A stretch of 64,000 nt of DNA from Verrucomicrobiaceae bacterium. Its GTDB lineage: Bacteria > Verrucomicrobiota > Verrucomicrobiia > Verrucomicrobiales > Verrucomicrobiaceae. Where the stretch lies: positions 1 through 64,000 of the forward strand of contig JAEUHK010000085.1 in assembly GCA_016795465.1 (NCBI GenBank), in the 5' to 3' direction. The notes beneath the pieces were generated by a model, which ran no database searches, was not told where the DNA came from, and worked only from the letters and a program-made list of their open reading frames with translations. This document shows positions 47,201-56,600 of this stretch, piece by piece (the stretch's first letter is position 1; each line of letters opens with the position of its first letter). A program made the position numbers and the translations under genes.

Positions 47201-50200
47201 GGAGCCGTTCTGGTCGTTTCCGGCGTGATCAGCGAGGTGGGCGGAGCCCGTGCGCTGGCAGTTAATGATGACCTTGGCGGCTGGGCGACCACGAATCGCA
47301 CCTTCCGGCCGACGGCAGCGAACACCTTCACGGGGAATCTCACCCTGGGTGAAGGCATTCTTGAATTCTCGACCGTGACCGATGCAGGTGGCGCCGCCAG
47401 CAATCTGGGGCGAGGCAATGCAATCACCCTTGGTGCTGCGACGCTTTCATTCATTGGTGATTTGTCCCAGAGCACCAACCGTCCAATCACGACCAATGGC
47501 AGTCCTGTTCTGAATTCTAATTCGACATCCGGTGCCGACATCACCTACGCCGGGGCCATCACCCAGGCCGCGGACAATTCTCTTACTCTCACCGGCCCTG
47601 GCACGGGCTTCATCACGGGTGGTATCAGCCAGCCGGCGGGAGGTGCCACTGCCGATCTCACCATCTCCTCCGGCAATTGGACCATCAGCACGGGCAATGT
47701 GACCATCGCGGACGACCTTCTTATCAATGGTGGTGTCGTGACGCTCGAAAACATGGTCTTCAGCCTGAATGATGACATTGTCGTGAGCAATCCGGGCAGC
47801 ATCCTCAACCTCAACAGTGCGGGTGTTTGGGCCGCGAACAACCCGGCTGGAACAAGCAGCTTCATTTTTAGCCGCGGTGGTGCGGTGGTGAACATCAATG
47901 CAAGTGATGTCAATGGCGTGAACAACGCCAACCAGATCGAAGGCCTGTTGGCTGGTGATTCCGGCACGACTGGAACAGGCTTCATCAGTCTTGGAACGTC
48001 CAACATCAGCATCCCCCGCCTTGATGTGGGAGCTATCGTCACTGGATTCGACGGCAATGTTTCCAGCACCACGGGTGTGCTCACGGGCACCAGCACCGCC
48101 ACCGATTACAACACAGGCTTCCGCTTGTTCCGTGGTGTGGTGTCGGCCAAGCTGGCCGGCGTCTCAACGATCCTGAAGCAGGGTCTCGGTGATGCCACGC
48201 TCAGCGGCGATAACAGCGGCCTGACCGGAACCGTGGCAGCCACTCGCCTGGACGCAGGGAACCTCATTCTCGACTACACGGGCAGCAACACGAACAAGGT
48301 CAGTGCCGCCGCCGCTCTCGATATGCGCGGGGCCACGATCACTCTCAATGGCAATGCCTCCGCTCCGACCACGCAGGCGGTCAACGGGTTTACTCTTGCA
48401 AATGGTGGAGCCAACACCATCACCATGAATGCCGGTGCCGGCCAGACCGCCACGCTCACCCTCGCAGGCATCACCCGTGCCGCCAGCGCCGGGACCTTGA
48501 GGCTGAATCTCGGATCCGACACGTTCGTCACCACCACCACGCCCAATGGAACCCATGGCCTGGTCGGCTCCAGCGCCTTTGCCACCGTCAAAGACGGAAC
48601 GGGAACTTGGTTTGCAACTCGCAATGGCTCCAATCAAATTGTCGCCATGGCTTCGACGGTGAAAAATGATGTCACCACCTGGGCCGCTGGAGATCATGTG
48701 ACCGATGACACCACTGGCTACACGGGCACGATCACCGGGGCTGCCCTTATCAATAGTGTTCGTTACAATGCGGCAACTGGAACAGTTGTGAACCTGGGCT
48801 CCGCTGGCATCCTTAGCATCGGCAGCGGCGGTGTGCTCGTCACTGATCAGGTGACGGCCGACAGCCCGTCCATCCTTGGGGGAACCCTCACCAGCGGTGT
48901 GGCAGAGATCATCGTGACCCAGGACAGCACACGCACGATGGAGATCTCCTCCGCCATCAACAGCGGGAACGCCATCTCGAAGGCAGGGAATGGCGTGCTC
49001 AAGCTCTCTGGCGTGAACACGTCGGTTGGCCAGGTGCAGATCATGGCGGGAACCCTGCAGGTGTTTGGTGGTCGGGCCATCGGTGACACTTCCATCGTCA
49101 CGCTGGCGGATGACCGCGTCACTACGCTGCAACTGCTCTCCAGTGAAACCATCGGTCGCCTGGCGGGCGGCAGTGCCACGTCGGGGCTCGACACCCTCGC
49201 CACGGTGGCAGTGGGTGGCAACACGCTCACGTTGAACACGATTGGCGGCAATGTCACTTATGCCGGCATGCTGACAGGCGCGGGCGTGATTGTGAAGGAA
49301 GGGACAAGCAACCAGGCATTCTCGAATATCAGCGCCGGCTTCACCGGATCGATCGTGGTCAACAACGGGCTCTTCCAGCTCACCGGCATCGGTCAGATCA
49401 ATGCATCGGCCATCAACGTCATCGGTGCGGGCAACTTCCTTTTGGATAACAACGGCACCACTCGCAGTGGCGCCCGTGTGCTGGACTCTACGCCGATCAC
49501 CCTGAACTCCGCGAGCGGCACCTTTTCTGGAGAAGTCCGCCCCCGAGGTCTGGCCATCCGCACGAATCAGAATGCCACCACCAGTGAGACGATCGGCAGC
49601 CTGAACTTTGCCTCCGGCAACAACTGGCTGACAGGTGAGGCATCCGGCTCCGTCGGTGTCGCAGCCGTCATCGCGGACAACTTCACCCGCTCCAACAATG
49701 CGACTGTGAATGTGCGTGGTCGCGCCTTGGGGCTCACCACGGGAGACCGCAATCAGTTCCGCATCGGCAACGCGACCAATGAGACGGCATGGATCGCCGC
49801 CGCGGGCAACCTCGTGGGTGGTGGTGCAGCACCGGGCACCACGCTCAAGAACGTCAGCATTGTGCCGTGGGTCGTTGGAGAAAACCTCACTGCGTCCTCC
49901 GTCGCAGACGCCAACATGGGTAACACGTTTGTCACCTATGTGGCAGGTCGTGGTTTTGTGCCGCTCCTCACGGCAGAGTATTCAACCTATGCCACCGCGG
50001 CGTCCACCGACAACGTCCGCGAGTCCCTCACCACTGATGCCACCGGGCTGGCGGGCATCACGCTCAACTCGCTCGTCATTCACAATGACAACACGGCAAC
50101 CAGTGCCATCAACATCACCGGCAGCGGTGCGGGCCAGACGCTCACGAACACCAGCGGCGCCTTCCTTTTCACTCTGAATCCGACGGCCGCGGCCTCCTCC

Positions 50201-53200
50201 GCCCATACGGTCAATGTGAGCGGGTTTGATGGCGGTGTCGCCATCGGGACCACGGGTGAGTATGTGATGAATGTCATCAATCCCTCCGCAGCGGCCACCA
50301 CACCGACTCTAGCGGTCACGATCGCCTCTCCTCTCGTGACGGCTGCGCACATCGTGAAGTCTGGCCGTGGTGCGCTCATCCTCTCTGGCACCAACACGGC
50401 TGGCGGCGGTGCATTCCGCACTGTCATCAATGAGGGCGTTTTGGAAATCAGCGCCCTGAGCAACATCGGGGGCAATTCCGGCCAGATTCTCCTCGCTGGC
50501 GGCACGCTTCGCCTCGGTTCCACGCTCACAGATGACATTTCCCAGCGTTCCATCGTCTTCCAACTGGGTGGTGGCACCATTGACACCAATGGCATCAGCC
50601 TCGCTCTCGCAGGCAGTGTCGGTTCCGGGGCAGGTTCTTTCACCAAGGCAGGCGCGGGCACTCTCACCTTGAATGCCACCAGCACCTACACCGGTTCCAC
50701 CAATGTGAACGGCGGCACGCTTGCCATTGGCGTCAACAATGCCATCAGCAGTGGTGCCCTGAATGTGAACGGTGGCGGCACACTTGATCTGGGTGCCAAC
50801 AGCATCAGCGTCGGTCTTGTGACCACGGCCGGAGCCAGCCCTGTCATCGCAGGTGCCGGCACCATCACCTCCTCGGCGGGCTTCATTCTGAATCACACCG
50901 GTGACACGGACATCCCGTCCGTCCTCACAGGCAACGTCGGCTTGTTCAAGGCGCAAACCAACACGGTGACTCTCTCAGGTGCCAATACCTTCACCGGCCC
51001 TGTCGAGGTTCAGGCAGGTGCCATCGCCGTTGCCACCTTCGGCAATGTCGGTGACCTCTCGGGTCCCTTGGGCGCCCAGGCGGACGCGTTTAATGCCATG
51101 ATCCGCCTCGGCAGCGCGACAACCACGGGGGCGATCACTTACACCGGTGCAGGTGAGACATCGAACCGTTTGATTGGCCTCAATGGCTCCACAGGTGGTG
51201 GCGTGGTGAACGCGAATGGCACCGGAGCCTTGATTCTTTCCGCGGGAGCTCATGCCATCAATGGCGGTGCGAAGTCCCTGACCCTCAGCGGCACGGCCAG
51301 TCCTTCGATCAACAACCAGATGGGTCTCGTCGAGGACTACGCCGGTGGCCCGGTGACCCTCGCCAAGGCTGGCACGGCCACGTGGGAGCTGACGACCGTC
51401 AACACCTACACCGGAGGCACCAATGTCGATGAAGGCATTCTGCGTCCTTTGCTCAACAATGCCCTTCCTGCATCCACCACGATTCGCATGGGATCAGGCG
51501 CCACCGCGGGCACACTGGACCTCACCAATAGCAGCCAGACGGTCGCCGGCCTCACGTCCCAGACGAACAGCGCCTCATTAACCAATAGCCTGCTCATCGG
51601 AAGCGGCCAAACCCTCACGGTGAACGGCGCGGTCATCATCGGTGCTAATGCCGCGGCCTCCACTACCCTCTTTGCTGCTTCGGGAGGTGGTGCCTTCGTG
51701 AACAACAATGATGGAGGCACATTTGGTGTCGGCGGAGCCACGGGCAACACCAACGTCAACGCCGCCACGGCGGATTTCAGCGGCCTGTCATCCTTTACGG
51801 TAAATTTGGGCGCGACTGGAACCTTCCGTGTGGGGGACGCGAACACGAACGCCTCGGGTTCTCCCGTTGCAAACTCGACGGCCATCCTGGCCTCCACCAC
51901 GAGTGTCATCACCGCTGGCACGGTGAACCTTGGACAGGGAACAGGCCAGGGAAGCTCGGTGCAAACGCTCAGCCTTGGAGCTGGCAGCAATGCCATCAAC
52001 TCCGACACCATCAATATCGGCGGCAACAGCACGCGGTCCGGCGGTGCTATCAACTTTGCAGGTGCCGCTGGCTCGGTGGTCATGCGCGGGGTGGACGGAA
52101 CTAGCCCTGTGACAGCCATCAACATGGTGAATGGCAACATCAGCACTGGGTTTAATCAAACGAGTGACTTTCTGCTCGCCGGTCATGATGCCGATGTTAG
52201 TGCCACGGCGCTCACCATGGCCGCCCGCTCCGCCAACACAGGCTCGGTGACTGCCGTCATGACCTTTGACCAAGGTTCGCTCAATGTGACGACCCTCAAC
52301 ATGGCCTCCCGCACTGGCGCGGGAACCGGCGATGCGACCGCCACGCTCAATCTGGGTGACAGCGCGGCCCCGGGCTCTCCCACCACCAATATCGGCACCG
52401 TGAACATGGCCGTGAACACCTCCGCCGGAGGCACAGTGACTTCCAACATGGTCATCACTGGCGGCACGGTGAACATTGGCACTGGCACCGGCACCGCCAT
52501 CAACATGGCGAATGCAGCCGCCAGCCGCACCGCTGTCTCGAACATCAACCTCACTGGCGGCACGCTGTCCGTCACGGGCAATATCATCCGCACCGGCGGT
52601 GCTGGCACGGAGACGGCCACGATCACCGTGAATGGTGGTTCGTTGAACATGAATGGCAACAGCATCGGCACGCTCGCCGCTCCGATTACCCTTCAGGCCC
52701 AGTCAGGCACGAACACGATCACCGGTCTGGCCGAGTTGAACGGCGGCGGCCTTCTCACGAAGTCCACCACCGGCGCACTCAGCCTCGGCAATGGCAACAC
52801 CTATACCGGCGGCACGCAGGTGACGGACGGCACGCTCCTCGCCACGAACACCACCGGTTCGGCCACCGGCAGCGGACCGGTGACCGTTGATGCCACCGGC
52901 ACCTTGGGTGGCAATGGCTCCATCATCGCCGGCTCGGGCAGCAGCATCACGGTGAACGGCACTCTCGATGCCGGTTTGCCCGCGGCCTCCTCGGGATCGG
53001 CCCTCGCTCTCACCGTCGGCGGTGCTGGCAGCCTCGCGCTGAACGGCACCACGCTCTTCCAGCTCTTCACCAATGCCAACACGGGCACGCTGAATGGCAA
53101 CACAGCCGCTGATCAGGTCGTCGTGAATGCACCGAGCTGGTCCAACGTGGTCTTTGGCGCCTCCAGCATCCTGAATATCACCACGGGCCTGACTGCCACC

Positions 53201-53452
53201 ACCTTCGTCGCGGGTGATTCCTGGAAAATCTTCGACTGGGTAGGAGTCGCCGCCTCCGGCACGGCGCCGGTGCAGGGCGTGAACGGCTTCAACTCGATCA
53301 CCGCTCCCACGCTCGATGTGGGCCTCGATTGGGACTACAGCGCCCTGTTCAGTGCTGGCACGATTTCCGTGATCGTGGTTCCTGAGCCTTCCCGTGCGCT
53401 TCTGCTGATGCTGGGCTTGTTCGGCATCTGCGTGCGTCGTCGCCGGAAATGA
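41219..53452 (+). CDS. Giant PATR surface protein 1, main part, with PEP-CTERM tail
   Basis: About 4,077 codons from a nominal GTG; the frame is really continuous with 39837, giving ~4,538 aa when repaired. Roughly 18 autotransporter-associated beta-strand repeats are seen, e.g. 'LLSGVNTYTGSTTISNGTL', 'LQLFGANTYTGNTAVTAGTL', 'LTLNATSTYTGSTNVNGGTL'. They should fold into a long beta-helix. A second opening module (MFWTGAGLPGP, then VNWSTDKAG) lies near 45730. The C-terminus has 'IVVPEPSRALLLML', a hydrophobic helix and RRRRK, the PEP-CTERM sorting signal, instead of an autotransporter barrel. Thr/Ser/Gly/Asn-rich, cysteine-free by eye. It is probably a surface adhesin or matrix protein; the ligand is unknown. 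Confidence 0.88.
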   Translation: MTAANGTTGIDHSLTKTGTGTLQITSTGATLDGNLNVNGGTVQITDFRSVNMHSASTTSGVINIGTSGTAGTLTIGTATAATGAGLTLAAAKAINLAGTTGGATINANQAGANPVIIGTIGATGAGAKTLTLGGTSTADNRITGAIANNSGTNTTALAKTGPGTWLLSGVNTYTGSTTISNGTLKLTANAAASTVVDNASAIIFNANTAAGTAGGTLQFTGFTGAATTESLGALTPTAGAGSIILAGSGAAANLTFASLGATTAASSINFITTGAAGGVVRLTGQGATTATSLPGTANFQGHLYINGADFAAINASTQVITPVYGTTTGFVNAAAALTASNHNLLTGSFATPGDVTVSSLKLTTQTLALGGNLTLSTGGLLQTGGSGFIDGSGLILGGAAATNIAIRVNGGSDVLTLRPNINVGSAQTGGLTKNGAGTLIIEGTNAQTGTTTVNEGTVRLSGASSRISATSAALVLRQGTLLEFNGTPDANAVVANLDGAGTITNIDAAPVTMTIAGTGSAFTGVIQDGAGVINLTKGGTTGTATLSGLNTYTGVTTIAGSTGLISTPNIANIGVASGIGRGNTGANAASLVFSATSTGGLNYTGTLPASTDRLFTLNSGTAGGGGQIANSSGTNAPLTFTNTGAIAFGPGATVEQTITFGGASTADNVFAPQITNNGALATAVTKIGAGTWVLTNPANNYTGITTIGTGTTAGGVFQAVDGAGLPAASPLLLGGGTTGGGIFQSSGNFTRNVIDIPVAGTGTVTLGALTSTTAAVGFSASGDKLVVALGGLSTPTPLTWGSGGFMGATGTSTAAFVLNNALATSEVEVRNAIDLNGAARTIQVDDNTNTGADFATITGVVSGSGSLTKSGTGILQLFGANTYTGNTAVTAGTLTVTSLGNSASPGATSVGDSTGGNIATGSVNLGNGTTGGGVLEYVGPGETTDRMIRMNVTTGSNQIHANGSGALIITNLDNSMTAGARTLLLRGNSTAGNTITSILADNGGALGVTVDGGAMWILSGANTHTGNTTVSAGALGLGDDGAVGSGTLVLSNGNIFASGGDRTIANSVTLSNNTTPAFVGDYSFTFTGAFNNAASANNTAITNNIVAGKSLTIPSLANTAMTAARTLTLNGSGETNIIGDITTSTGFNLNLTYSGTGMLVLNGGNSDLNGGAITLSSGTLKLGATEVIPHGIGGTSTATAAVSVTAATITIPVASTAGLVVGQTISGTGVAAGTQIASIVDGTTITASVPGATTPATNIASGAALSFEVRGNMTINPAAGASATFDLNGNTETINGLTGTTAGTLTIDNSAVNDAGLTVGGNDQAVQFNGSITRSGGGGLVLGKIGSATGTFAGPASITGINVQGGGLKLTGGLTTASAITSVQVVGGSLLSLQDGVGTPLSGLSTLNLGAGTGTTTLELDAGDLGSDSFTSSTAAIVANAILLNIRDAGLTPGQTYDLLVAPSGLNSGGVSYTLGPIGGYTGSSLVVSDTSIKLTVGAAVLGNMFWTGAGLPGPTGTTQWNTVDGSSNGVNWSTDKAGTTVSSTVPGAGTTVVFQANSATVSPLATTLEQSFRVNNLIIEPATVNPTALTIAPGAVATNRLTVQPAAATDGIELKTGATPLVTISAPFTAGSAQTWTVADAFTLTNANYATASTAISVTSTAGLFAGMPVIGPGIPAGATVASVTDGTNFVLSANTTAAGTNTTLGARSSVVISGGLSGSGAITKAGAGRVAVSGTGTYTGASVTVNAGSLEIGAGTVLGGVIATPGTGAPVTVNGGTFYISNGTSTTVPNNLILAGGTLSAAGNAHTYSGTVTLSADSTVNMLDPNTLNNSRSITLPGVVSGTGQLTVNSITAVSSGNQLNGTLAMNGNNSGWSGGLLMQRGTVTTNNSAGLGTGPVTFNPFGRITLQGTDGATWTFANQITYADGAIGEIGTDNTSTSLLAPFTVNFTSPLNLGAASGARFFLADGVSTAADLPAGVVLNGDASISVGGGAGAVLVVSGVISEVGGARALAVNDDLGGWATTNRTFRPTAANTFTGNLTLGEGILEFSTVTDAGGAASNLGRGNAITLGAATLSFIGDLSQSTNRPITTNGSPVLNSNSTSGADITYAGAITQAADNSLTLTGPGTGFITGGISQPAGGATADLTISSGNWTISTGNVTIADDLLINGGVVTLENMVFSLNDDIVVSNPGSILNLNSAGVWAANNPAGTSSFIFSRGGAVVNINASDVNGVNNANQIEGLLAGDSGTTGTGFISLGTSNISIPRLDVGAIVTGFDGNVSSTTGVLTGTSTATDYNTGFRLFRGVVSAKLAGVSTILKQGLGDATLSGDNSGLTGTVAATRLDAGNLILDYTGSNTNKVSAAAALDMRGATITLNGNASAPTTQAVNGFTLANGGANTITMNAGAGQTATLTLAGITRAASAGTLRLNLGSDTFVTTTTPNGTHGLVGSSAFATVKDGTGTWFATRNGSNQIVAMASTVKNDVTTWAAGDHVTDDTTGYTGTITGAALINSVRYNAATGTVVNLGSAGILSIGSGGVLVTDQVTADSPSILGGTLTSGVAEIIVTQDSTRTMEISSAINSGNAISKAGNGVLKLSGVNTSVGQVQIMAGTLQVFGGRAIGDTSIVTLADDRVTTLQLLSSETIGRLAGGSATSGLDTLATVAVGGNTLTLNTIGGNVTYAGMLTGAGVIVKEGTSNQAFSNISAGFTGSIVVNNGLFQLTGIGQINASAINVIGAGNFLLDNNGTTRSGARVLDSTPITLNSASGTFSGEVRPRGLAIRTNQNATTSETIGSLNFASGNNWLTGEASGSVGVAAVIADNFTRSNNATVNVRGRALGLTTGDRNQFRIGNATNETAWIAAAGNLVGGGAAPGTTLKNVSIVPWVVGENLTASSVADANMGNTFVTYVAGRGFVPLLTAEYSTYATAASTDNVRESLTTDATGLAGITLNSLVIHNDNTATSAINITGSGAGQTLTNTSGAFLFTLNPTAAASSAHTVNVSGFDGGVAIGTTGEYVMNVINPSAAATTPTLAVTIASPLVTAAHIVKSGRGALILSGTNTAGGGAFRTVINEGVLEISALSNIGGNSGQILLAGGTLRLGSTLTDDISQRSIVFQLGGGTIDTNGISLALAGSVGSGAGSFTKAGAGTLTLNATSTYTGSTNVNGGTLAIGVNNAISSGALNVNGGGTLDLGANSISVGLVTTAGASPVIAGAGTITSSAGFILNHTGDTDIPSVLTGNVGLFKAQTNTVTLSGANTFTGPVEVQAGAIAVATFGNVGDLSGPLGAQADAFNAMIRLGSATTTGAITYTGAGETSNRLIGLNGSTGGGVVNANGTGALILSAGAHAINGGAKSLTLSGTASPSINNQMGLVEDYAGGPVTLAKAGTATWELTTVNTYTGGTNVDEGILRPLLNNALPASTTIRMGSGATAGTLDLTNSSQTVAGLTSQTNSASLTNSLLIGSGQTLTVNGAVIIGANAAASTTLFAASGGGAFVNNNDGGTFGVGGATGNTNVNAATADFSGLSSFTVNLGATGTFRVGDANTNASGSPVANSTAILASTTSVITAGTVNLGQGTGQGSSVQTLSLGAGSNAINSDTINIGGNSTRSGGAINFAGAAGSVVMRGVDGTSPVTAINMVNGNISTGFNQTSDFLLAGHDADVSATALTMAARSANTGSVTAVMTFDQGSLNVTTLNMASRTGAGTGDATATLNLGDSAAPGSPTTNIGTVNMAVNTSAGGTVTSNMVITGGTVNIGTGTGTAINMANAAASRTAVSNINLTGGTLSVTGNIIRTGGAGTETATITVNGGSLNMNGNSIGTLAAPITLQAQSGTNTITGLAELNGGGLLTKSTTGALSLGNGNTYTGGTQVTDGTLLATNTTGSATGSGPVTVDATGTLGGNGSIIAGSGSSITVNGTLDAGLPAASSGSALALTVGGAGSLALNGTTLFQLFTNANTGTLNGNTAADQVVVNAPSWSNVVFGASSILNITTGLTATTFVAGDSWKIFDWVGVAASGTAPVQGVNGFNSITAPTLDVGLDWDYSALFSAGTISVIVVPEPSRALLLMLGLFGICVRRRRK

Positions 53453-53601
53453 TCTTCTCCCGCTACATCACCGCTTCGGACATGCCGTGGCGGTGGGCGT
53501 GAAATGAGGTAAAACGAAGCGCCACCGCGCAATGGCGGCGGGGCTACTTTTCGGGCGTGGCCTCGTTTTGGGCGGGCGTGGTATTTCATGGCCAAACCGC
53601 C

Positions 53602-56600
53602 ATGAAACCGTTCCTTTCCAACCTCGAAGGGAGGGCCTGTGCCTCCCGCGCTGCCGTGATGATCGCATTGATGGTGCTTCCCCAGGCGCGGGGAGCCATC
53701 ACGACATGGACGGGTGCCACGGACCTTCTGTGGGCCACCGGCACAAACTGGAGTCTCGGCACCGAGCCAGTGGACACCGATGATGTGCTCTTTGCGGGCG
53801 CGGGAGCCGGGGCCATCACCCTCGTCGCCGGCGATCTGGCGAACTCGCTGCAATTCTCCGCCAATGGCTATTCGCTGACGGGCACCTCCGCGACGCTGGC
53901 TCTGACATCAGGAAACATTACGGTCGATTCAGGTGTCACGGCCACGATCGGCGTGGCCCTCGCCGGCACGGGTGCGGTGAACAAGCTGGGAGACGGCACG
54001 CTGGTCATCAACACCACCGCCACCAACACCGGCGGCTGGAACATCCAGGCGGGCGAGGTGCAGATCGGAAACGTGAACATCGGCAGCGCCACCGCATCGA
54101 CCATCACGATCGGCAGCGGTGCCACGCTTCGCACGACGACGGGGACCAATGCCATCTCGGACACCTCGACGCTGCAGATCGACGCGGGTGGTTTGTTCCT
54201 GTTCAACCAGAACAACACGGAAACCGTGCGCAGCCTCGAGGGTGCCGGGCTCTTTGATCGGACCGATGGTGGCACCACCTCGAGGAATTTCACGATCAAC
54301 AACAGTGTTGCTGATGCCACCTGGGCGGGAGTGATCGCCGGCAGCAGCCTGGCCACGGGGGCGAATGTGATCAACGTGGTGAAGAGCGGCACCAACACAC
54401 TCACCTTCACCAACGCGAACACCTATGGCGGCACCACCACGATCAATACCGGCACGCTGCGCCTGACGGGCGGCGGTGCCCTCGTGAACAGCAACACCGT
54501 GGTGGTGGGCTCGTCAGACAGCCGGTTGGAGCTGGGAAGCCTGGCGGATGTGCTTTTCGCCATGGACCGCATCGGAGACGCGAACCAGATCGAGCTGCAA
54601 GATGCGGGCGAGGTGGTCTTTTTCGGGGCCAATGACACCGTCAACATCACGACGGAGACCTTTGGCAGTCTCGAAACGAACAGCGGGCACAACGTGGTGA
54701 CACTGAATCCGGTGGCAGGCGGCCAGATGGAGGTCTCCACGGGCAGTCTGGTGCGCAGCAACAAGGGAACGCTGCTCTTCCGTGCCGCTGGCCTTGGGCA
54801 GGCGGCAGGCGCGGACACCGCGCGATTCCTGCTGACGACCGTGCCGACGGGCACCAGCTTCATCGGTGGTGGCGGTCTGCCGGGGAGCACGAAGATCAGC
54901 ATCATTCCCTGGGCCATCGGGAACGGCACCTCCGTCACGGGATCGGGTGAGAGCTTTGTCACCTATGATGCCGTCACCGGCATTCGTCCGCTGGCCAGCG
55001 GCGAGTATGCCACTTCCATTACCGAGGGCGTGATCTCAAATGAGAATGTGCTTCTCTCGGGAGCCACCAGCATTGCTTACCGTGCTGGTGTGAACGCCCT
55101 GCGCATGGACACGGGCAGCACGCTCACGCTGCAAAACGGGCGACTCTTTGAAATCACCTCTGGCGCATTCCTCGACAATTCCGCGGCGGGTGTGACCATT
55201 GATGGCGGCACGCTGGAGTTTGGCACGAGCGAGGCCATTTTTAATCTCGCGGGTGCCTCGCCGGCCACGCCGATCACCACCACGATCACCAGCGGCATGC
55301 GCAATACGGGAGCCAATGCCGGACTGACGCTGACCGCCTCCAACAACGACTCCGAACTCGTGCTCGCCGGTGCCAGCGCCATCACCGGTGAGATCAGCAT
55401 CAACCGCGGCATCCTGCGCCTGGACTCGGATCAGGCGCTCAATTCCTTCAGCCGGAACAACCTGCGTTTTGCAGCCCAGGGGAACACGGCCACCGCCCGT
55501 CTTCGTCTCAACGAGACGGATGTGTTCATGGGCACCATTCTGGCCCAGAACTTTGGTTTTGTGAGCAATGGCGGCACCGCCAATGCCACCTTCGGTGTGA
55601 CGCAAACTTCTGATGTGGACTCCAACATCGTGCTTCAGGACACGATCACGGCCTCTACGGGCAAATTAAACCTCGTCAAATCCGGTGCCAGCCGCCTCGG
55701 CTTCGTGCAGGACAGCACCTTCACCGGCACGGCGACGGTGCAGGCGGGTTTGCTGCGCATCAGCGGCGGCGCGGACTGGGACAGCACCGGCGGCGTGATC
55801 ATCGAAGGCGGCACATTCGCCATCCTGAACACCAGCGGCGGCAGCACGAACACTAACCGCCTGCCGGACGCCATGGATGTGACCTTTCGCGGCGGTGAAT
55901 TCCTCTTTGATGACAACAACAGCGCGGGCGTGAACTACTCCGAGCGAGTGGGGGCGATGGTGCTCGAGTCCGGTGTGAACCTCGTCAGCAATGACTACCA
56001 GACGAGCGGCTCGAACACCTCCGTGCTGTTCTTCAACGAGGGCAACAATTTCGCCAACAGCCTCGTGCGCACACCGGGTGCGGTGGTGCGTTTCCGGGCC
56101 ATCGACGGCACGTTGGGCATCAACACAAAGGGACGCATCCAGATCGGTCCGTCGAACACCACCAATCCGGCGGCTCAACTGCTCAAAAACGGCATTCTGG
56201 CCGAGGGTGGCGTCGGCGGGTTTGGCGTCGTGGGTGATGATTGGGCCACCATTTCGGCCGATCTCGTCGCCGGCGGGAATTTTGACACCTCCATCACGGC
56301 GCTGACGACCTATCAAACCAGTGCTGTGCCGGGGGACTGGTCGGCGACGGACAATGTGAAGCTCTCCACGCCGGGCACGGTGGCCCTTTCGAGCGTGGCG
56401 ACGGTGAATTCGCTCATTCTCGGTGACCAGGTGGATCTGAATCTCGGCGGCAGCCAGTTGATCGTGGACGCGGGCGGCATCCTGGCCATCTCGACCACCA
56501 CGGCCAAGACGATCGGCAACGGCAGCATCACCGGCGGAGCGTTTACCGGCAGTGAAATCGTGCTGCGCACGGCCAGCGATGCTGGAACCGGCCAGGCGGT

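Noticed and set aside
39837..53452. CRISPR array or tandem DNA repeat
   Set aside because: The repeats are protein-level, of uneven spacing and low DNA identity; there are no constant repeats with unique spacers.
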